This document shows, piece by piece, positions 1-8,309 of a DNA stretch of 64,000 nt. Location of the stretch: NCBI RefSeq assembly GCF_001854605.1, contig NZ_MKJU01000025.1, positions 806,378 through 870,377 on the forward strand. Reading direction: 5' to 3'. Under the pieces are notes generated by a model. The model saw nothing but the letters and a program-made list of their open reading frames with translations. It was not told the DNA's origin and searched no databases. This DNA comes from Pseudoalteromonas amylolytica (GTDB lineage Bacteria; Pseudomonadota; Gammaproteobacteria; Enterobacterales; Alteromonadaceae). The translations under genes were made by a program, and so were the position numbers. Each line of letters begins with the position of its first letter. The stretch's first letter is position 1.

Positions 1-1
1 T

Positions 2-544
2 AACGCAGAGTTATTAGAGAAAATGCTAACCTGTGACTTGTCAAAAGAAAAGCTACTCGTATGTGTAAATAGAATGCAACGTGCCACGCTCACTATGTCT
101 TCGCTAATGGATACATTGCTGTGGCTAAACCGTGATGCTATGAGCAAAGTGCCAACTACCGAGGTATCTTTGTCGCGGTTATTACAAGAACTCACAGCTG
201 AGCTCAAATATTTGCTCAATGATAAGCCCGTTACCGTTGTGACTAAAACGGGTGAGGGAGTATTTTCCTTACCAGAGACGGTATGCAGGATAATATTGAG
301 TAACATTATCAGAAATGCGTTTGTTCATACCAATGAAGGACAAGTTAATATTGTACAAAATGCTATGCAAGTGACGATAAGCAATGAAGATAAGGCACCG
401 CAACTGAATAGCAATGAGCTAGGGTTTGGTCTTGGACTTGAGTTAACACAAAGACTGACCTCCCAGTATCAGTGGCACTACCAAAGTGAAGACAATGGTC
501 ATGGGCGTACAGTGACTGTTATTTTTTGCAATCAAGCAGTTTAA
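2..544 (+). CDS. Sensor histidine kinase, C-terminal fragment
   Basis: The reading frame is open from the left edge of the window, so the N-terminal sensor part lies outside. The visible part begins in the second DHp helix (RMQRATLTMSSLMDTLLWLNRD, a pattern usual in two-component kinases). It continues into a HATPase_c domain with an N-box-like NIIRNAFVHT and a glycine-rich GFGLGLELT. The usual DxG (G1) motif is not obvious, because the expected place reads ISNEDKAP. The 3' end overlaps the convergent downstream gene by 4 bases. Family membership is clear; the signal sensed and the partner regulator cannot be seen here. Confidence 0.85.
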   Translation, partial: NAELLEKMLTCDLSKEKLLVCVNRMQRATLTMSSLMDTLLWLNRDAMSKVPTTEVSLSRLLQELTAELKYLLNDKPVTVVTKTGEGVFSLPETVCRIILSNIIRNAFVHTNEGQVNIVQNAMQVTISNEDKAPQLNSNELGFGLGLELTQRLTSQYQWHYQSEDNGHGRTVTVIFCNQAV

Positions 545-1374
545 AACCTCAACCTGTTAAGTTGCGCTTGCGTGATCACAGGAAAGTCTTGGCGCATCGC
601 ATAGGTGTTAAAAAGACTAGAAAAAATAGCGCTTTTTGACAGTTTATCTAGGGTCGTTAGAAATTGCTTGGCGGTGTGATTAGCTTGTTTGCAGCATTGT
701 TGATATTGCTTGATAAGTTGTGCAATCGACGTGTAAGGACCCGTTTGCTGCTTCAAAGCAAGCTCTGCTTCAATAAAAAATGCAGTACCGCTCCAATAGA
801 CTCTTTGCTGTGCGCCAAGCTGCCACATGTCATTGGCCACTTCACTAAGTGGCCCCTTAATTGAGTAACTCTGTAGGCGGCCTCTTTTAAGCCCAGCTCT
901 CAAGCGTTGCTTGAATTCACTATAATTAATAATTCCGTTGTCCAACATAATAATATTCTGCAAATAAGTAGCCAGCCCTTCACTGAGCCAAAAATACTCA
1001 TAATCAAATAGCGGGTGATAAAGGTGTGATAGCTCATGATAAAGTGTCCAATCTTTAATCAACGCAGACTCGCTTGCATAGCGATGAAAGTGAAGTTCGA
1101 TACCATCAAGCCTGCCTCGTTTCACACTCGCCCAAGGAACAGGCTCAATGGCAAAATATCGTGGCTGCAGAAAGACTGGCAGCACAGGCTGTTTTAACGT
1201 CCCGAGTGTTTTGAAGGTACTTTTGAGGCCATTGTCTAGCCAGCTCTGTACTTTTTTCTGATGGGACTCACTTAGGCTTGACAGGTTTGTGTATTGAACC
1301 TCAACAGCTTGCGTTGAATTTGCAAGCAACAAAGCCAAGCCAAGCAGAGATTTAGATAAAGTAGGTGTGCGCAT
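541..1374 (-). CDS. Secreted gluzincin-like metallopeptidase (M1/M61-type HExxH)
   Basis: This 277-residue protein has an N-terminal signal peptide (about residues 1-23, ending ANSTQA). The zinc-peptidase motif HELSH near residue 113 is followed by a third ligand candidate in WLSEGLATYLQ, the spacing and sequence typical of gluzincins. It is much shorter than full M1 aminopeptidases, so it would be a minimal secreted catalytic domain. Its gene is convergent with the upstream kinase (4-base overlap) and divergent from the quinone oxidoreductase gene. The substrate is unknown. The motif is seen directly; peptidase activity is inferred. Confidence 0.7.
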   Translation of the reverse strand: MRTPTLSKSLLGLALLLANSTQAVEVQYTNLSSLSESHQKKVQSWLDNGLKSTFKTLGTLKQPVLPVFLQPRYFAIEPVPWASVKRGRLDGIELHFHRYASESALIKDWTLYHELSHLYHPLFDYEYFWLSEGLATYLQNIIMLDNGIINYSEFKQRLRAGLKRGRLQSYSIKGPLSEVANDMWQLGAQQRVYWSGTAFFIEAELALKQQTGPYTSIAQLIKQYQQCCKQANHTAKQFLTTLDKLSKSAIFSSLFNTYAMRQDFPVITQAQLNRLRF

Positions 1375-1566
1375 AAGCGATGATTCCTGTGTCGTTATGC
1401 AATAGTAGACCGTTAAAATAAAAAACCATTACATAAAAGCGACATTAAGCAGATCTAGTTTTGTTCATAAGTTTGATAGATTTTGAGCATAGTGGGGCCT
1501 CTAGCTCACGATAATAACCGAAGTGGAAAGCCTCTATTGCTCAACAAAGATAAAACATCAAGACAA

Positions 1567-1601
1567 ACAACATACCTAGCGCTAGGCTCTAGGTATGTTG
1601 T
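1567..1601. repeat. Perfect 13-bp inverted repeat in divergent promoter region
   Basis: Arms ACAACATACCTAG and CTAGGTATGTTGT are perfect reverse complements separated by 9 bases. The element lies 44 bases before the oxidoreductase start codon, in the spacer between two divergent genes. It has no T tract and lies downstream of no gene on either strand, so a terminator is unlikely. An operator or a 5'-leader hairpin is more plausible. Confidence 0.7.
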
Positions 1602-1645
1602 AGCATCATAAATGCATTACATCTGTAACCTTAGGAACAGGATAA

Positions 1646-2641
1646 ATGGTAAATCAGCAACATCAAGCAACAATGAACTACATCACTTACGATAAATCTG
1701 GACAGTTGAGCATTGCGCAAACGGACATTCCGACACCTCAAAAACATGAGGTGTTAATTAAAGTCGCTGCTTTTGGCATCAACCGTGCCGATTTACTGCA
1801 AAAGCAAGGTAAATATCCAGCGCCGGATGGAGATAGCGCTATTTTGGGGTTGGAAGCGGCGGGCACTGTTGTGGGCTGTGGAGACCCTCAATTTCAAGGG
1901 GTGCTTAACAAACGGGTGTTTGCGCTTACAGCCGGTGGTGCATACGCGGAATATGTGTGTATTGATGCACTGCAGTTGTTTGAAATACCAGATGAAGTTA
2001 GTTTTGAGACTGCTGCCAGCCTTGCTGAGGTCTATTTAACGGCATTTGACGCAGCGATTAGATTAGGCGGCTTACAAAAAGCGCAGACGCTGCTTATCCA
2101 CGGTGGTGCATCGGGCGTTGGCAGCGCCGCTATCAGAATAGCTAAGGCCGTGGGGGCAAAAGTTGTGACGACGCAAAGCACTGAGCAAAAATGTCAGTAC
2201 GCCCGCCAGTTAGGGGCTGATTTGGCAATCAACTACACTCAGGATGACTTTGTACAGGTGATGAAAGCGCAAGGGTTAACGGCCAATGTGATCATTGATC
2301 CTGTTGCAGGAGACTATACAAGTAAGAATGTAAAAGTGGCGGCTATGGATTGCCATTGTATTAATTTGGCGATGCTAGGTGGACGTCACGTAGAGCTTGA
2401 TATGGCGCAAATTCTAGCGAAGCGCTTTAATTTGCATGGCTCTACGCTGCGTAACAGAAACCAAGAGTATAAGCGGGAACTTGTGAATGCGTTTAAAAAA
2501 CAATTCGCTAGCAGCATCTTTTCAAAAAATATGGCCATTCCGATCTATAAAACGGTTGCATTGAGCGAAATTGAATTGGCACATGCAATTTTGCACAAAA
2601 ATGAGAACTTAGGTAAGGTGGTAGCGAAGGTGTCGTTGTAA
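1646..2641 (+). CDS. Zinc-independent quinone oxidoreductase (PIG3-like, MDR superfamily)
   Basis: This 331-residue medium-chain dehydrogenase/reductase belongs to the NAD(P)H:quinone oxidoreductase group. N-terminal landmarks are FGINRADLLQKQGKYP and GLEAAGTV. The nucleotide-binding Rossmann motif is LLIHGGASGVGSAAIRIAK (about residues 150-168). Catalytic-zinc cysteine ligands are absent, as expected for this branch. It would reduce quinones or enones with NADPH in the cytoplasm. AGGAAC lies about 7 bases before the chosen ATG; a second ATG ten codons in would also give a normal N terminus. The gene stands alone in front of a GntR gene. Confidence 0.88.
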   Translation: MVNQQHQATMNYITYDKSGQLSIAQTDIPTPQKHEVLIKVAAFGINRADLLQKQGKYPAPDGDSAILGLEAAGTVVGCGDPQFQGVLNKRVFALTAGGAYAEYVCIDALQLFEIPDEVSFETAASLAEVYLTAFDAAIRLGGLQKAQTLLIHGGASGVGSAAIRIAKAVGAKVVTTQSTEQKCQYARQLGADLAINYTQDDFVQVMKAQGLTANVIIDPVAGDYTSKNVKVAAMDCHCINLAMLGGRHVELDMAQILAKRFNLHGSTLRNRNQEYKRELVNAFKKQFASSIFSKNMAIPIYKTVALSEIELAHAILHKNENLGKVVAKVSL

Positions 2642-2659
2642 ATATGGCGATAATCAATA

Positions 2660-2690
2660 ATGTATGTATAATGTATGCTAAATGCAATTT
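2660..2690. promoter_or_regulatory. Candidate GntR autoregulatory region
   Basis: Two TGTATG elements 11 bases apart and a following GCAATTT lie just before the GntR gene. A related palindromic ATTGTATGCAAT occurs upstream of the next gene in the cluster. GntR/FCD regulators commonly bind short palindromes near their own promoter. This assignment is inference from shared sequence only. Confidence 0.3.
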
Positions 2691-2701
2691 GAGAGAATGT
2701 T

Positions 2702-3370
2702 ATGGGCATCGAGCATAAAACACGTACGCAATTGGTTGCTGAAGCAATTAGAGAAAAGATTTTATCTGGCGAAATCAAAGCGGGTGAACCGTTGCGTCAA
2801 GCCGCACTAGCCGATGAACTCAATGTTAGCCGTATTCCGGTACGAGAAGCGCTTTTGCAATTAGAATCAGAAGGGCTGGTAAACTTCGAAGCGCATAAAG
2901 GTGCTACAGCAACGCAATTAAGTGCGGAGCAAATCGATGAAATATTCGACCTTCGTGCGTTATTAGAAGCTGAGCTACTGAGCCACTCAATAGCAAACCT
3001 AACACCAAGAGATTTGCTCGAGGCCGAGGCGATACTGTTTGATCTCGAAGAGGCCACAGCCGCTGGTGATACCGAATCTGCGACCGGTAAGCTCAACGCA
3101 CAGTTTCACTCTAAGCTCTACAGCAAAGCGCAGCGCCCGCAAACTGCTGAGCTAGTTGATGTATACAGTAAAAACTCCGAGCGCTATGTACGTATGCATA
3201 TTTTGTTAGCTGGTGGCATAAATACCGCACCAGAAGAGCACCGAACATTGCTAGAGCTTTGTAAAAATAAAGACGTAGAACAAGCGTGTGGATTTTTGAA
3301 AAAGCACATCACGGGTGCCAAAGACGACATCAAACAGCTATTAATAAAAATGGAACAGAACCACAAATAG
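2702..3370 (+). CDS. GntR-family transcriptional regulator, FCD subfamily
   Basis: This 222-residue protein has an N-terminal winged-helix domain (RTQLVAEAIREKILSGEIKAGEPL, then LADELNVSRIPVREALLQLESEGLV), which is the classic GntR signature. An all-helical FCD ligand-binding domain follows, with the D-L-R-A-L-L-E-A-E-L motif near residues 83-92 and later His residues that usually hold a metal or acid ligand. It precedes an M24 peptidase and an ornithine-cyclodeaminase-family gene in the same direction. It therefore probably controls use of an amino-acid or imino-acid substrate. The ligand is not known. Confidence 0.9.
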   Translation: MGIEHKTRTQLVAEAIREKILSGEIKAGEPLRQAALADELNVSRIPVREALLQLESEGLVNFEAHKGATATQLSAEQIDEIFDLRALLEAELLSHSIANLTPRDLLEAEAILFDLEEATAAGDTESATGKLNAQFHSKLYSKAQRPQTAELVDVYSKNSERYVRMHILLAGGINTAPEEHRTLLELCKNKDVEQACGFLKKHITGAKDDIKQLLIKMEQNHK

Positions 3371-3392
3371 CACCTAAATGTGAATATTTAAT

Positions 3393-3404
3393 ATTGTATG
3401 CAAT
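3393..3404. promoter_or_regulatory. Candidate GntR operator ATTGTATGCAAT
   Basis: This 12-base near-palindrome (ATTG/CAAT arms) lies 54 bases before the aminopeptidase start. It shares TGTATGC with the region upstream of the GntR gene, which makes it a plausible operator controlling the aminopeptidase operon. There is no experimental support. Confidence 0.3.
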
Positions 3405-3457
3405 TTTGTTTTACGTTATGTTATTGCTCAATTATTAGAGCAATAACAATTAATGCT

Positions 3458-4540
3458 ATGAACGCTATCTACCTTCACCGACAACATCAAATCAAGCAAC
3501 AGCTTAAATTACAACAGATTGATAATCTTTTGGTTTTCGGCTTTGAGAATATTCGCTACCTCAGCGGCTTCAGTGGCAATGCCGCGTACCTATTAATCAC
3601 CTCGACGAGTAATTACCTGATCACGGATTATCGATACTATGAACGCGCTAAAAGTGAGGCGCACCACTGTGAAGTGATTTGTCGAGATAGAGACACACAA
3701 ACGCTTGGTGAGTGTATCAAAGGGCTATTGCCTTCGGGTTTAACAGGGTTTGATGCAGCCTATATAACTGTGCCCGTTTGGCAGGAAATCCACTCTCAGT
3801 TACAACATGTGCAAATAACTCCTATTCAAGGGCTTATAGAAGCGCAGCGCGCAATTAAAGACGAATGGGAAATAAACAGTATCAAAAAAGCAGCGGCAAT
3901 AGCGGATATCGCATTAGCGGATATGCTAAAACTGGTATCTCTGGGCGTGACTGAAAAGGAACTGGCAACTGAGCTTGATTATAAAATGAAAAAGCTCGGC
4001 TCAGACGGAGTCAGCTTCGACACAATATTGTTGTTCGCAAAGCGCAGTGCTTTACCACATGGTAAACCAGGAGATACCAAGCTCAATCATCAAGATTTAG
4101 TGTTGATAGACTTTGGCGCGGTAGTAAATGGCTACCGCAGTGATATGACAAGAACCTTTGTGTTTGGCGAGCCAACTAAGCAGCAACAACATATGTACGA
4201 TACCGTCTTATGTGCTCAGCAGGCTGCGCTTGCAAATGTGAAACAAGGGGTTAGCTGCCACCACTTAAATCACTGCTCAGAAGAAGTATTGTTTGCTGAA
4301 GGCTATCAAGATTATGCAGGTAAGGGCTTGGGTCATGGTCTAGGTCTATTTCTTCACGAAGTACCGTTTATTAACAGCAAAACTGACTATACATTGCGTG
4401 CTGGGAACATCATTACCATTGAACCCGGCGTGTATTTACCAGATCTTGGTGGCGTGCGTATTGAAGACGATATTCTTGTAACCGAATCAGGCTTTGAGTA
4501 TCTCACTCATGCACCGAAATCATTTGTTTTACCTAGTTAA
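3458..4540 (+). CDS. M24 Xaa-Pro aminopeptidase (creatinase-fold)
   Basis: A creatinase-like N-terminal domain is followed by the pita-bread peptidase domain. The five metal ligands of M24 are visible in order: Asp in LIDFGAVVNGY, Asp in RSDMTRTF, His in GHGLGLFLHE, Glu in TIEPGVYLP and Glu in RIEDD. It would remove N-terminal residues before proline in the cytoplasm. The frame is open 20 codons further upstream, but that stretch is not family-like and overlaps the putative operator, so I chose the ATG at MNAIYLHRQ (360 residues). A cyclodeaminase-family gene starts 14 bases downstream, suggesting an operon for proline-containing peptides or imino acids. Confidence 0.88.
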   Translation: MNAIYLHRQHQIKQQLKLQQIDNLLVFGFENIRYLSGFSGNAAYLLITSTSNYLITDYRYYERAKSEAHHCEVICRDRDTQTLGECIKGLLPSGLTGFDAAYITVPVWQEIHSQLQHVQITPIQGLIEAQRAIKDEWEINSIKKAAAIADIALADMLKLVSLGVTEKELATELDYKMKKLGSDGVSFDTILLFAKRSALPHGKPGDTKLNHQDLVLIDFGAVVNGYRSDMTRTFVFGEPTKQQQHMYDTVLCAQQAALANVKQGVSCHHLNHCSEEVLFAEGYQDYAGKGLGHGLGLFLHEVPFINSKTDYTLRAGNIITIEPGVYLPDLGGVRIEDDILVTESGFEYLTHAPKSFVLPS

Positions 4541-4554
4541 TAAGGAAGTCTAAT

Positions 4555-5484
4555 ATGCTAGTTATTTCACCAGAACAAGTACATCAAACGCTTAGCTTTG
4601 AAAGTGTGATCGATGAACTACAAAAAGGTTTTGCAAAACCAGCAGGTACGCCCCCACGTAACGTATATTCACTAACCGAGTCATCAGCTGATGCCTTTGC
4701 GGTTTTACCTGCGTGGAATGACGAATATATCGGGGTTAAGGCATTTACATACTTTCCTAACAACGCTAGCAATGGATATGAGAGTTTATATTCAAAGATA
4801 ATACTGTTTGAACGCGCCCATGGAGTACCGCTTGCGTTAGTTGATGGTACCAGTGTTACGCTTTGGCGCACGGCGTCGGTTTCGGCTCTAGCAAGCAAGT
4901 ACCTGTCACGAACAAACGCCAAGCACCTAGTATTTTTTGGCACCGGCAATTTAGCGCCGTATATGATCAAGGCGCACCTTGCTGTAAGAGATCTAAATCA
5001 GGTGACTGTTATCGCAAGAAATACAAATAAAGCGGCACAGCTTATAGATGAACTTCGCCCGCTGTACCCTAATGTTAAGTTTGCGATTGGTACGTCAAAT
5101 CAAAGTACCATTGCCGATGCGGATATCGTCAGTTGTGCAACAGGTTCTCACACGCCATTGTTTGAAGGTAGTTGGCTAAAAGAAGGGGCGCATGTGGATC
5201 TAATTGGCAACCATCATGCTGATTGCTCTGAATGCGATATCACCACGATAACGCGCGGATCTGTGTTTGTTGACAGTAAAGTGAATGTACTCAAAGAAGC
5301 CGGTGAACTGATTATTCCCATGGAAGAAGGGTTATTCACAAAAAGTGACGTGATAGCACAGCTTAGCGAGATGCATGATATGACGTGGCAGCGTCAAAAT
5401 GAAGAAATCACGGTATTTAAATCTGTGGGCATGGCCTTGAGTGACTTAATAACAGCATCTTTGGTATACAGGCTAAACAGCTAA
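4555..5484 (+). CDS. Ornithine cyclodeaminase / mu-crystallin family protein
   Basis: This 309-residue protein has the family fold: an N-terminal dimerisation region with VKAFTYFPNN, the LWRTASVSALASKYLSR segment, then a Rossmann domain with FFGTGNLAPYMIKAHL and the later DLIGNHH. Members act as ornithine cyclodeaminase, delta-1-pyrroline-2-carboxylate reductase, ketimine reductase or alanine dehydrogenase, and sequence alone does not separate these. Next to an Xaa-Pro peptidase and a GntR regulator, an imino-acid reductase role is an attractive inference. Its stop codon overlaps the next start by one base (TAATG). Confidence 0.82.
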   Translation: MLVISPEQVHQTLSFESVIDELQKGFAKPAGTPPRNVYSLTESSADAFAVLPAWNDEYIGVKAFTYFPNNASNGYESLYSKIILFERAHGVPLALVDGTSVTLWRTASVSALASKYLSRTNAKHLVFFGTGNLAPYMIKAHLAVRDLNQVTVIARNTNKAAQLIDELRPLYPNVKFAIGTSNQSTIADADIVSCATGSHTPLFEGSWLKEGAHVDLIGNHHADCSECDITTITRGSVFVDSKVNVLKEAGELIIPMEEGLFTKSDVIAQLSEMHDMTWQRQNEEITVFKSVGMALSDLITASLVYRLNS

Positions 5485-5870
5485 TGGTGGTGTTATTGAT
5501 ATTAGTGGCTTTGAGCATCGTTGTTATATTTACGGCGCTTGCTCAAAGTAAAAAGAAAAGGCTATGGCGCCAAGTGCAGGTTGAGAGACTGACCAAAGTG
5601 AAGCAACACACAGCAGGGCCAATAGAGATGCTTAGCGCTTCAAGCCTGTTAGTAGAGTTTACCTTTGATAACAAAAAATATAGTTGTCAGACAGCGTTTA
5701 AACAGTCACTTTATGACTCGTTTTGTGCTAACAAGGCCACCTATATTTTTATCGATCCTGAGAATCCGTCACAATGTTTAGACAATACATTTGAGAAATC
5801 GCGTTATGTTAAGTTGTGGGGGATTTCGACTCTACTGGTGATCATTTGTAGTGCTCTTAGCTATTTATAA
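5484..5870 (+). CDS. Small membrane protein with two terminal TM segments (DUF3592-like topology)
   Basis: This 128-residue protein has a TM helix at about residues 2-20, a soluble central domain (about 21-105) with three Cys (YSCQTAF, DSFCANK, SQCLDN) and a second TM at about 108-127. The domain between the two helices, with VEFTFDNKKYSC and YIFIDPENPSQC, recalls DUF3592 membrane proteins. It is translationally coupled to the cyclodeaminase gene by a TAATG overlap. Function is unknown, and relation to peptide or imino-acid use is only suggested by position. Confidence 0.6.
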   Translation: MVVLLILVALSIVVIFTALAQSKKKRLWRQVQVERLTKVKQHTAGPIEMLSASSLLVEFTFDNKKYSCQTAFKQSLYDSFCANKATYIFIDPENPSQCLDNTFEKSRYVKLWGISTLLVIICSALSYL

Positions 5871-5951
5871 TGTTGGTTAGAGTTGCGCTACGTCCACTTT
5901 GGGTTACGCTAAGAGGTAAGCATATAATTTATTTTCAGCAAAACCCATATT

Positions 5952-6695
5952 ATGAAAATCCTCATCGTGCTCATCGTCTTATCTATTACGCAAGCGGCAT
6001 TTGCAGCACAAAGCGAAATCACACAGTTGCGCATATGTTTTTCAAGATGGTGGCCCTATAATTTCACCGAAGCAGGTGAAGTCAAAGGAATGCAGGTCGA
6101 TATTCTGAAGAGCGCGTTCAAAAACACAGATGTAGCTTTAACCTTCACGGAATTACCCTTTAAACGCTGCAAAGACTACGTAAAATTAGGTAAGTATGAT
6201 TTTGTCTTAGACATAGATGAGTCTGACAACTTAAACATGATTAATTATTCGATCTCTTCATGGCAGTTGGCGTTTGCTGTCGCCCAAAATCAGCAATTAA
6301 AATCTATTAAAGACACGCAAAACTTGCAGGAATTTAGAGTTATATTGGCGCAGGAGTATGACTACCCCAATGACGTTTATGAGAAACTAACACAGCTCAA
6401 TGCAGATATTGTTAGACGCTCTTATTACGAGGCGTCGGACGAAGATGCAAAGGCTTTGTTCAGCATTTTGAAAACGTCACATGTTGAGGCGTTGTTGGTC
6501 GATAGGTATTGGGCAAAACAGATTGTCAGTAGGTTTAAACTTCCGGTATATGTATTTGACGAACCGCTTCACATTGAGCCTCAATACATAGGTTATAATG
6601 CACAACATAGTGCTGATAAGGCGCTGTTACTGGAAAAACAATTACATGCGCTAAGTACTCAGCAATTAAGCCAAATTAGAAATCGCTATCGATAG
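5952..6695 (+). CDS. Periplasmic solute-binding protein (SBP_bac_3-like)
   Basis: This 247-residue protein has a signal peptide (residues 1-19, ending AAFAA). Its type-2 periplasmic-binding fold begins RICFSRWWPYNF and continues with GMQVDILKSAF and a C-terminal FDEPLHIEPQYIGY. Amino-acid-type binding domains of this kind feed ABC importers or act as stand-alone sensors. No permease or ATPase is adjacent, so it may be an orphan, as often found in Alteromonadales. The ligand is unknown. Confidence 0.72.
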   Translation: MKILIVLIVLSITQAAFAAQSEITQLRICFSRWWPYNFTEAGEVKGMQVDILKSAFKNTDVALTFTELPFKRCKDYVKLGKYDFVLDIDESDNLNMINYSISSWQLAFAVAQNQQLKSIKDTQNLQEFRVILAQEYDYPNDVYEKLTQLNADIVRRSYYEASDEDAKALFSILKTSHVEALLVDRYWAKQIVSRFKLPVYVFDEPLHIEPQYIGYNAQHSADKALLLEKQLHALSTQQLSQIRNRYR

Positions 6696-6719
6696 CGCAC
6701 AGGGCTTAAAAGGATCATT

Positions 6720-7538
6720 TTGAAATTAGACAAGTACGTAATGCTTTCTTCACTGGCTGTGTTGTTGGCCTTATTCGATTCTGTTGGCGCTATGCTTGGA
6801 TTTTGGTCAATTACTAGAAGCGATACGCGCTACTATATCCTAGCGTTTGAATTTGCCACGCTTGGCCTGATGTTGCTAAATAGCCTGTTGATTAAGGCTT
6901 CTGTTGAAGGTGTACCTTGGCGCAACGTGTTGGCACAGGGGTGTTTAGCATCATTGATATTATGTATCTGTGGCGATGTTGTTAACTTTAATTTGAGCAA
7001 TCGTTTTTTTGACAGTAGCGATGTTGTTAAACATGATTATTTGATTGACTCGGTAATATTTTTTGCACCAGGTTATATGATGTTATTGCTCGTAATGGGC
7101 TACATTTTTAAGCACTACTACAGTGCACAATACTTAGCGAAGGTAACGTTATTATCGTTTGCTGTGGCGACCTTAAGCTACGTTAATATGGTTAATGTAG
7201 AAGCTGAGCTGTACATAATTGTAGTAACATATTTTTACAGCTTACTGATAACACTCATTGGCGCCAGCGGTATATTACTGTGGTATATGTATGGAATATC
7301 TGCGCCATTAGGCATATGGCTCTGTTCGATTGGGTTAGTTTTGGCTACAGTGGCTGATTGTGTTATAGGTACAATGTGGATATTTGGCAATGATGGCCAA
7401 GGGTTTTATCCATTGGCCAGAGAGCTAAACTGGGTGCTTTATATCAGCTCACAAAGCTTAGTGATTCACCTGCCTCGTGTGATTGAATTAACCTGCATCA
7501 AAAGGCTCAGCAACTACCAATCAATAGCGGGTCAGTGA
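6720..7538 (+). CDS. Polytopic membrane protein, unknown function
   Basis: This 272-residue protein has about eight predicted TM helices covering nearly its whole length. The start is TTG with AAAAGGA a few bases upstream; an ATG seven codons in is the alternative. The compact eight-helix layout is comparable to YhhN/TMEM86 lysoplasmalogenase-type proteins, but I see no decisive motif, so I make no functional call. It lies between the solute-binding protein and a LysE exporter, all in the same direction. Confidence 0.5.
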   Translation: MKLDKYVMLSSLAVLLALFDSVGAMLGFWSITRSDTRYYILAFEFATLGLMLLNSLLIKASVEGVPWRNVLAQGCLASLILCICGDVVNFNLSNRFFDSSDVVKHDYLIDSVIFFAPGYMMLLLVMGYIFKHYYSAQYLAKVTLLSFAVATLSYVNMVNVEAELYIIVVTYFYSLLITLIGASGILLWYMYGISAPLGIWLCSIGLVLATVADCVIGTMWIFGNDGQGFYPLARELNWVLYISSQSLVIHLPRVIELTCIKRLSNYQSIAGQ

Positions 7539-7571
7539 GTCAATAAATCAGTTTTACGGAGATTCAATTAC

Positions 7572-8198
7572 ATGGAATATTTGTTCGCAGTGATGCTATT
7601 TGCAATATCTTCTTCAATAACGCCTGGCCCAAACAATGTTTTGGTAATGACATCAGGTGTAAACTTTGGGCTTAGAAAAAGTATCCCTTTGCTATTTGGC
7701 ATATGTATTGGATTCACAATTATGCTGTTTTTAGTTGGTGTTGGTTTTATGCAAGTGTTTGCGTTATACCCTCAACTTAACCTAGGGATCAAGATAGTTG
7801 GCGTAGCCTATTTGCTATATTTGGCCGTGCTAATAGCCAAATCAGCCACATCTTATAATACTGAACAGCAAGGCTCTCCATTGACCTTTTTAAATGGTGC
7901 TTTATATCAGTGGGTTAATGCAAAAGCTTGGATGGTAGCATCCGGCGCTATCGCCGCATTCACAACGGTCGGAACGGCGGACTTAGAACAGAATATGCAA
8001 ATATCAGTTGTCTTTTTACTTGTATCATTTCCATGTGTTGGTACTTGGTTGGTGTTTGGCACTGTATTGAAAAAGTATCTAGCTAAACGCAGTTACCGCC
8101 AGTGGTTTAACTATACAATGGCATTGTTGTTGGTCTTGTCGGTACTGCCTGTTTTATTCGAAATTGCAAATATGCTTGGAAGTTTAGGGGGATTGTAG
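7572..8198 (+). CDS. LysE/RhtB-family amino-acid exporter
   Basis: This 208-residue inner-membrane protein has the family opening ISSSITPGPNNVLVMTSGVNFG, the glycine-rich first-loop region, and a conserved aromatic/asparagine segment QWVNAKAWMVASGA in the middle. About six TM helices are expected. These proteins export amino acids or their derivatives (Lys, Arg, Thr, homoserine lactone). The length is standard. A clear upstream ACGGAG lies before the ATG. The specific substrate cannot be assigned. Confidence 0.88.
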   Translation: MEYLFAVMLFAISSSITPGPNNVLVMTSGVNFGLRKSIPLLFGICIGFTIMLFLVGVGFMQVFALYPQLNLGIKIVGVAYLLYLAVLIAKSATSYNTEQQGSPLTFLNGALYQWVNAKAWMVASGAIAAFTTVGTADLEQNMQISVVFLLVSFPCVGTWLVFGTVLKKYLAKRSYRQWFNYTMALLLVLSVLPVLFEIANMLGSLGGL

Positions 8199-8309
8199 TT
8201 TGACTTAACCTAATTATGTGTTGTGAACGACCATGAACGCTCATAAGTAAAAAGACTCATTATCCCAACACCAAGTTATAAAAAGTAACGTGTAAAAAGG
8301 ATTTGTATT

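Noticed and set aside
5870..6061. 63-codon ORF before the solute-binding protein
   Set aside because: It overlaps the signal peptide of the real gene in another frame and has no supporting features.
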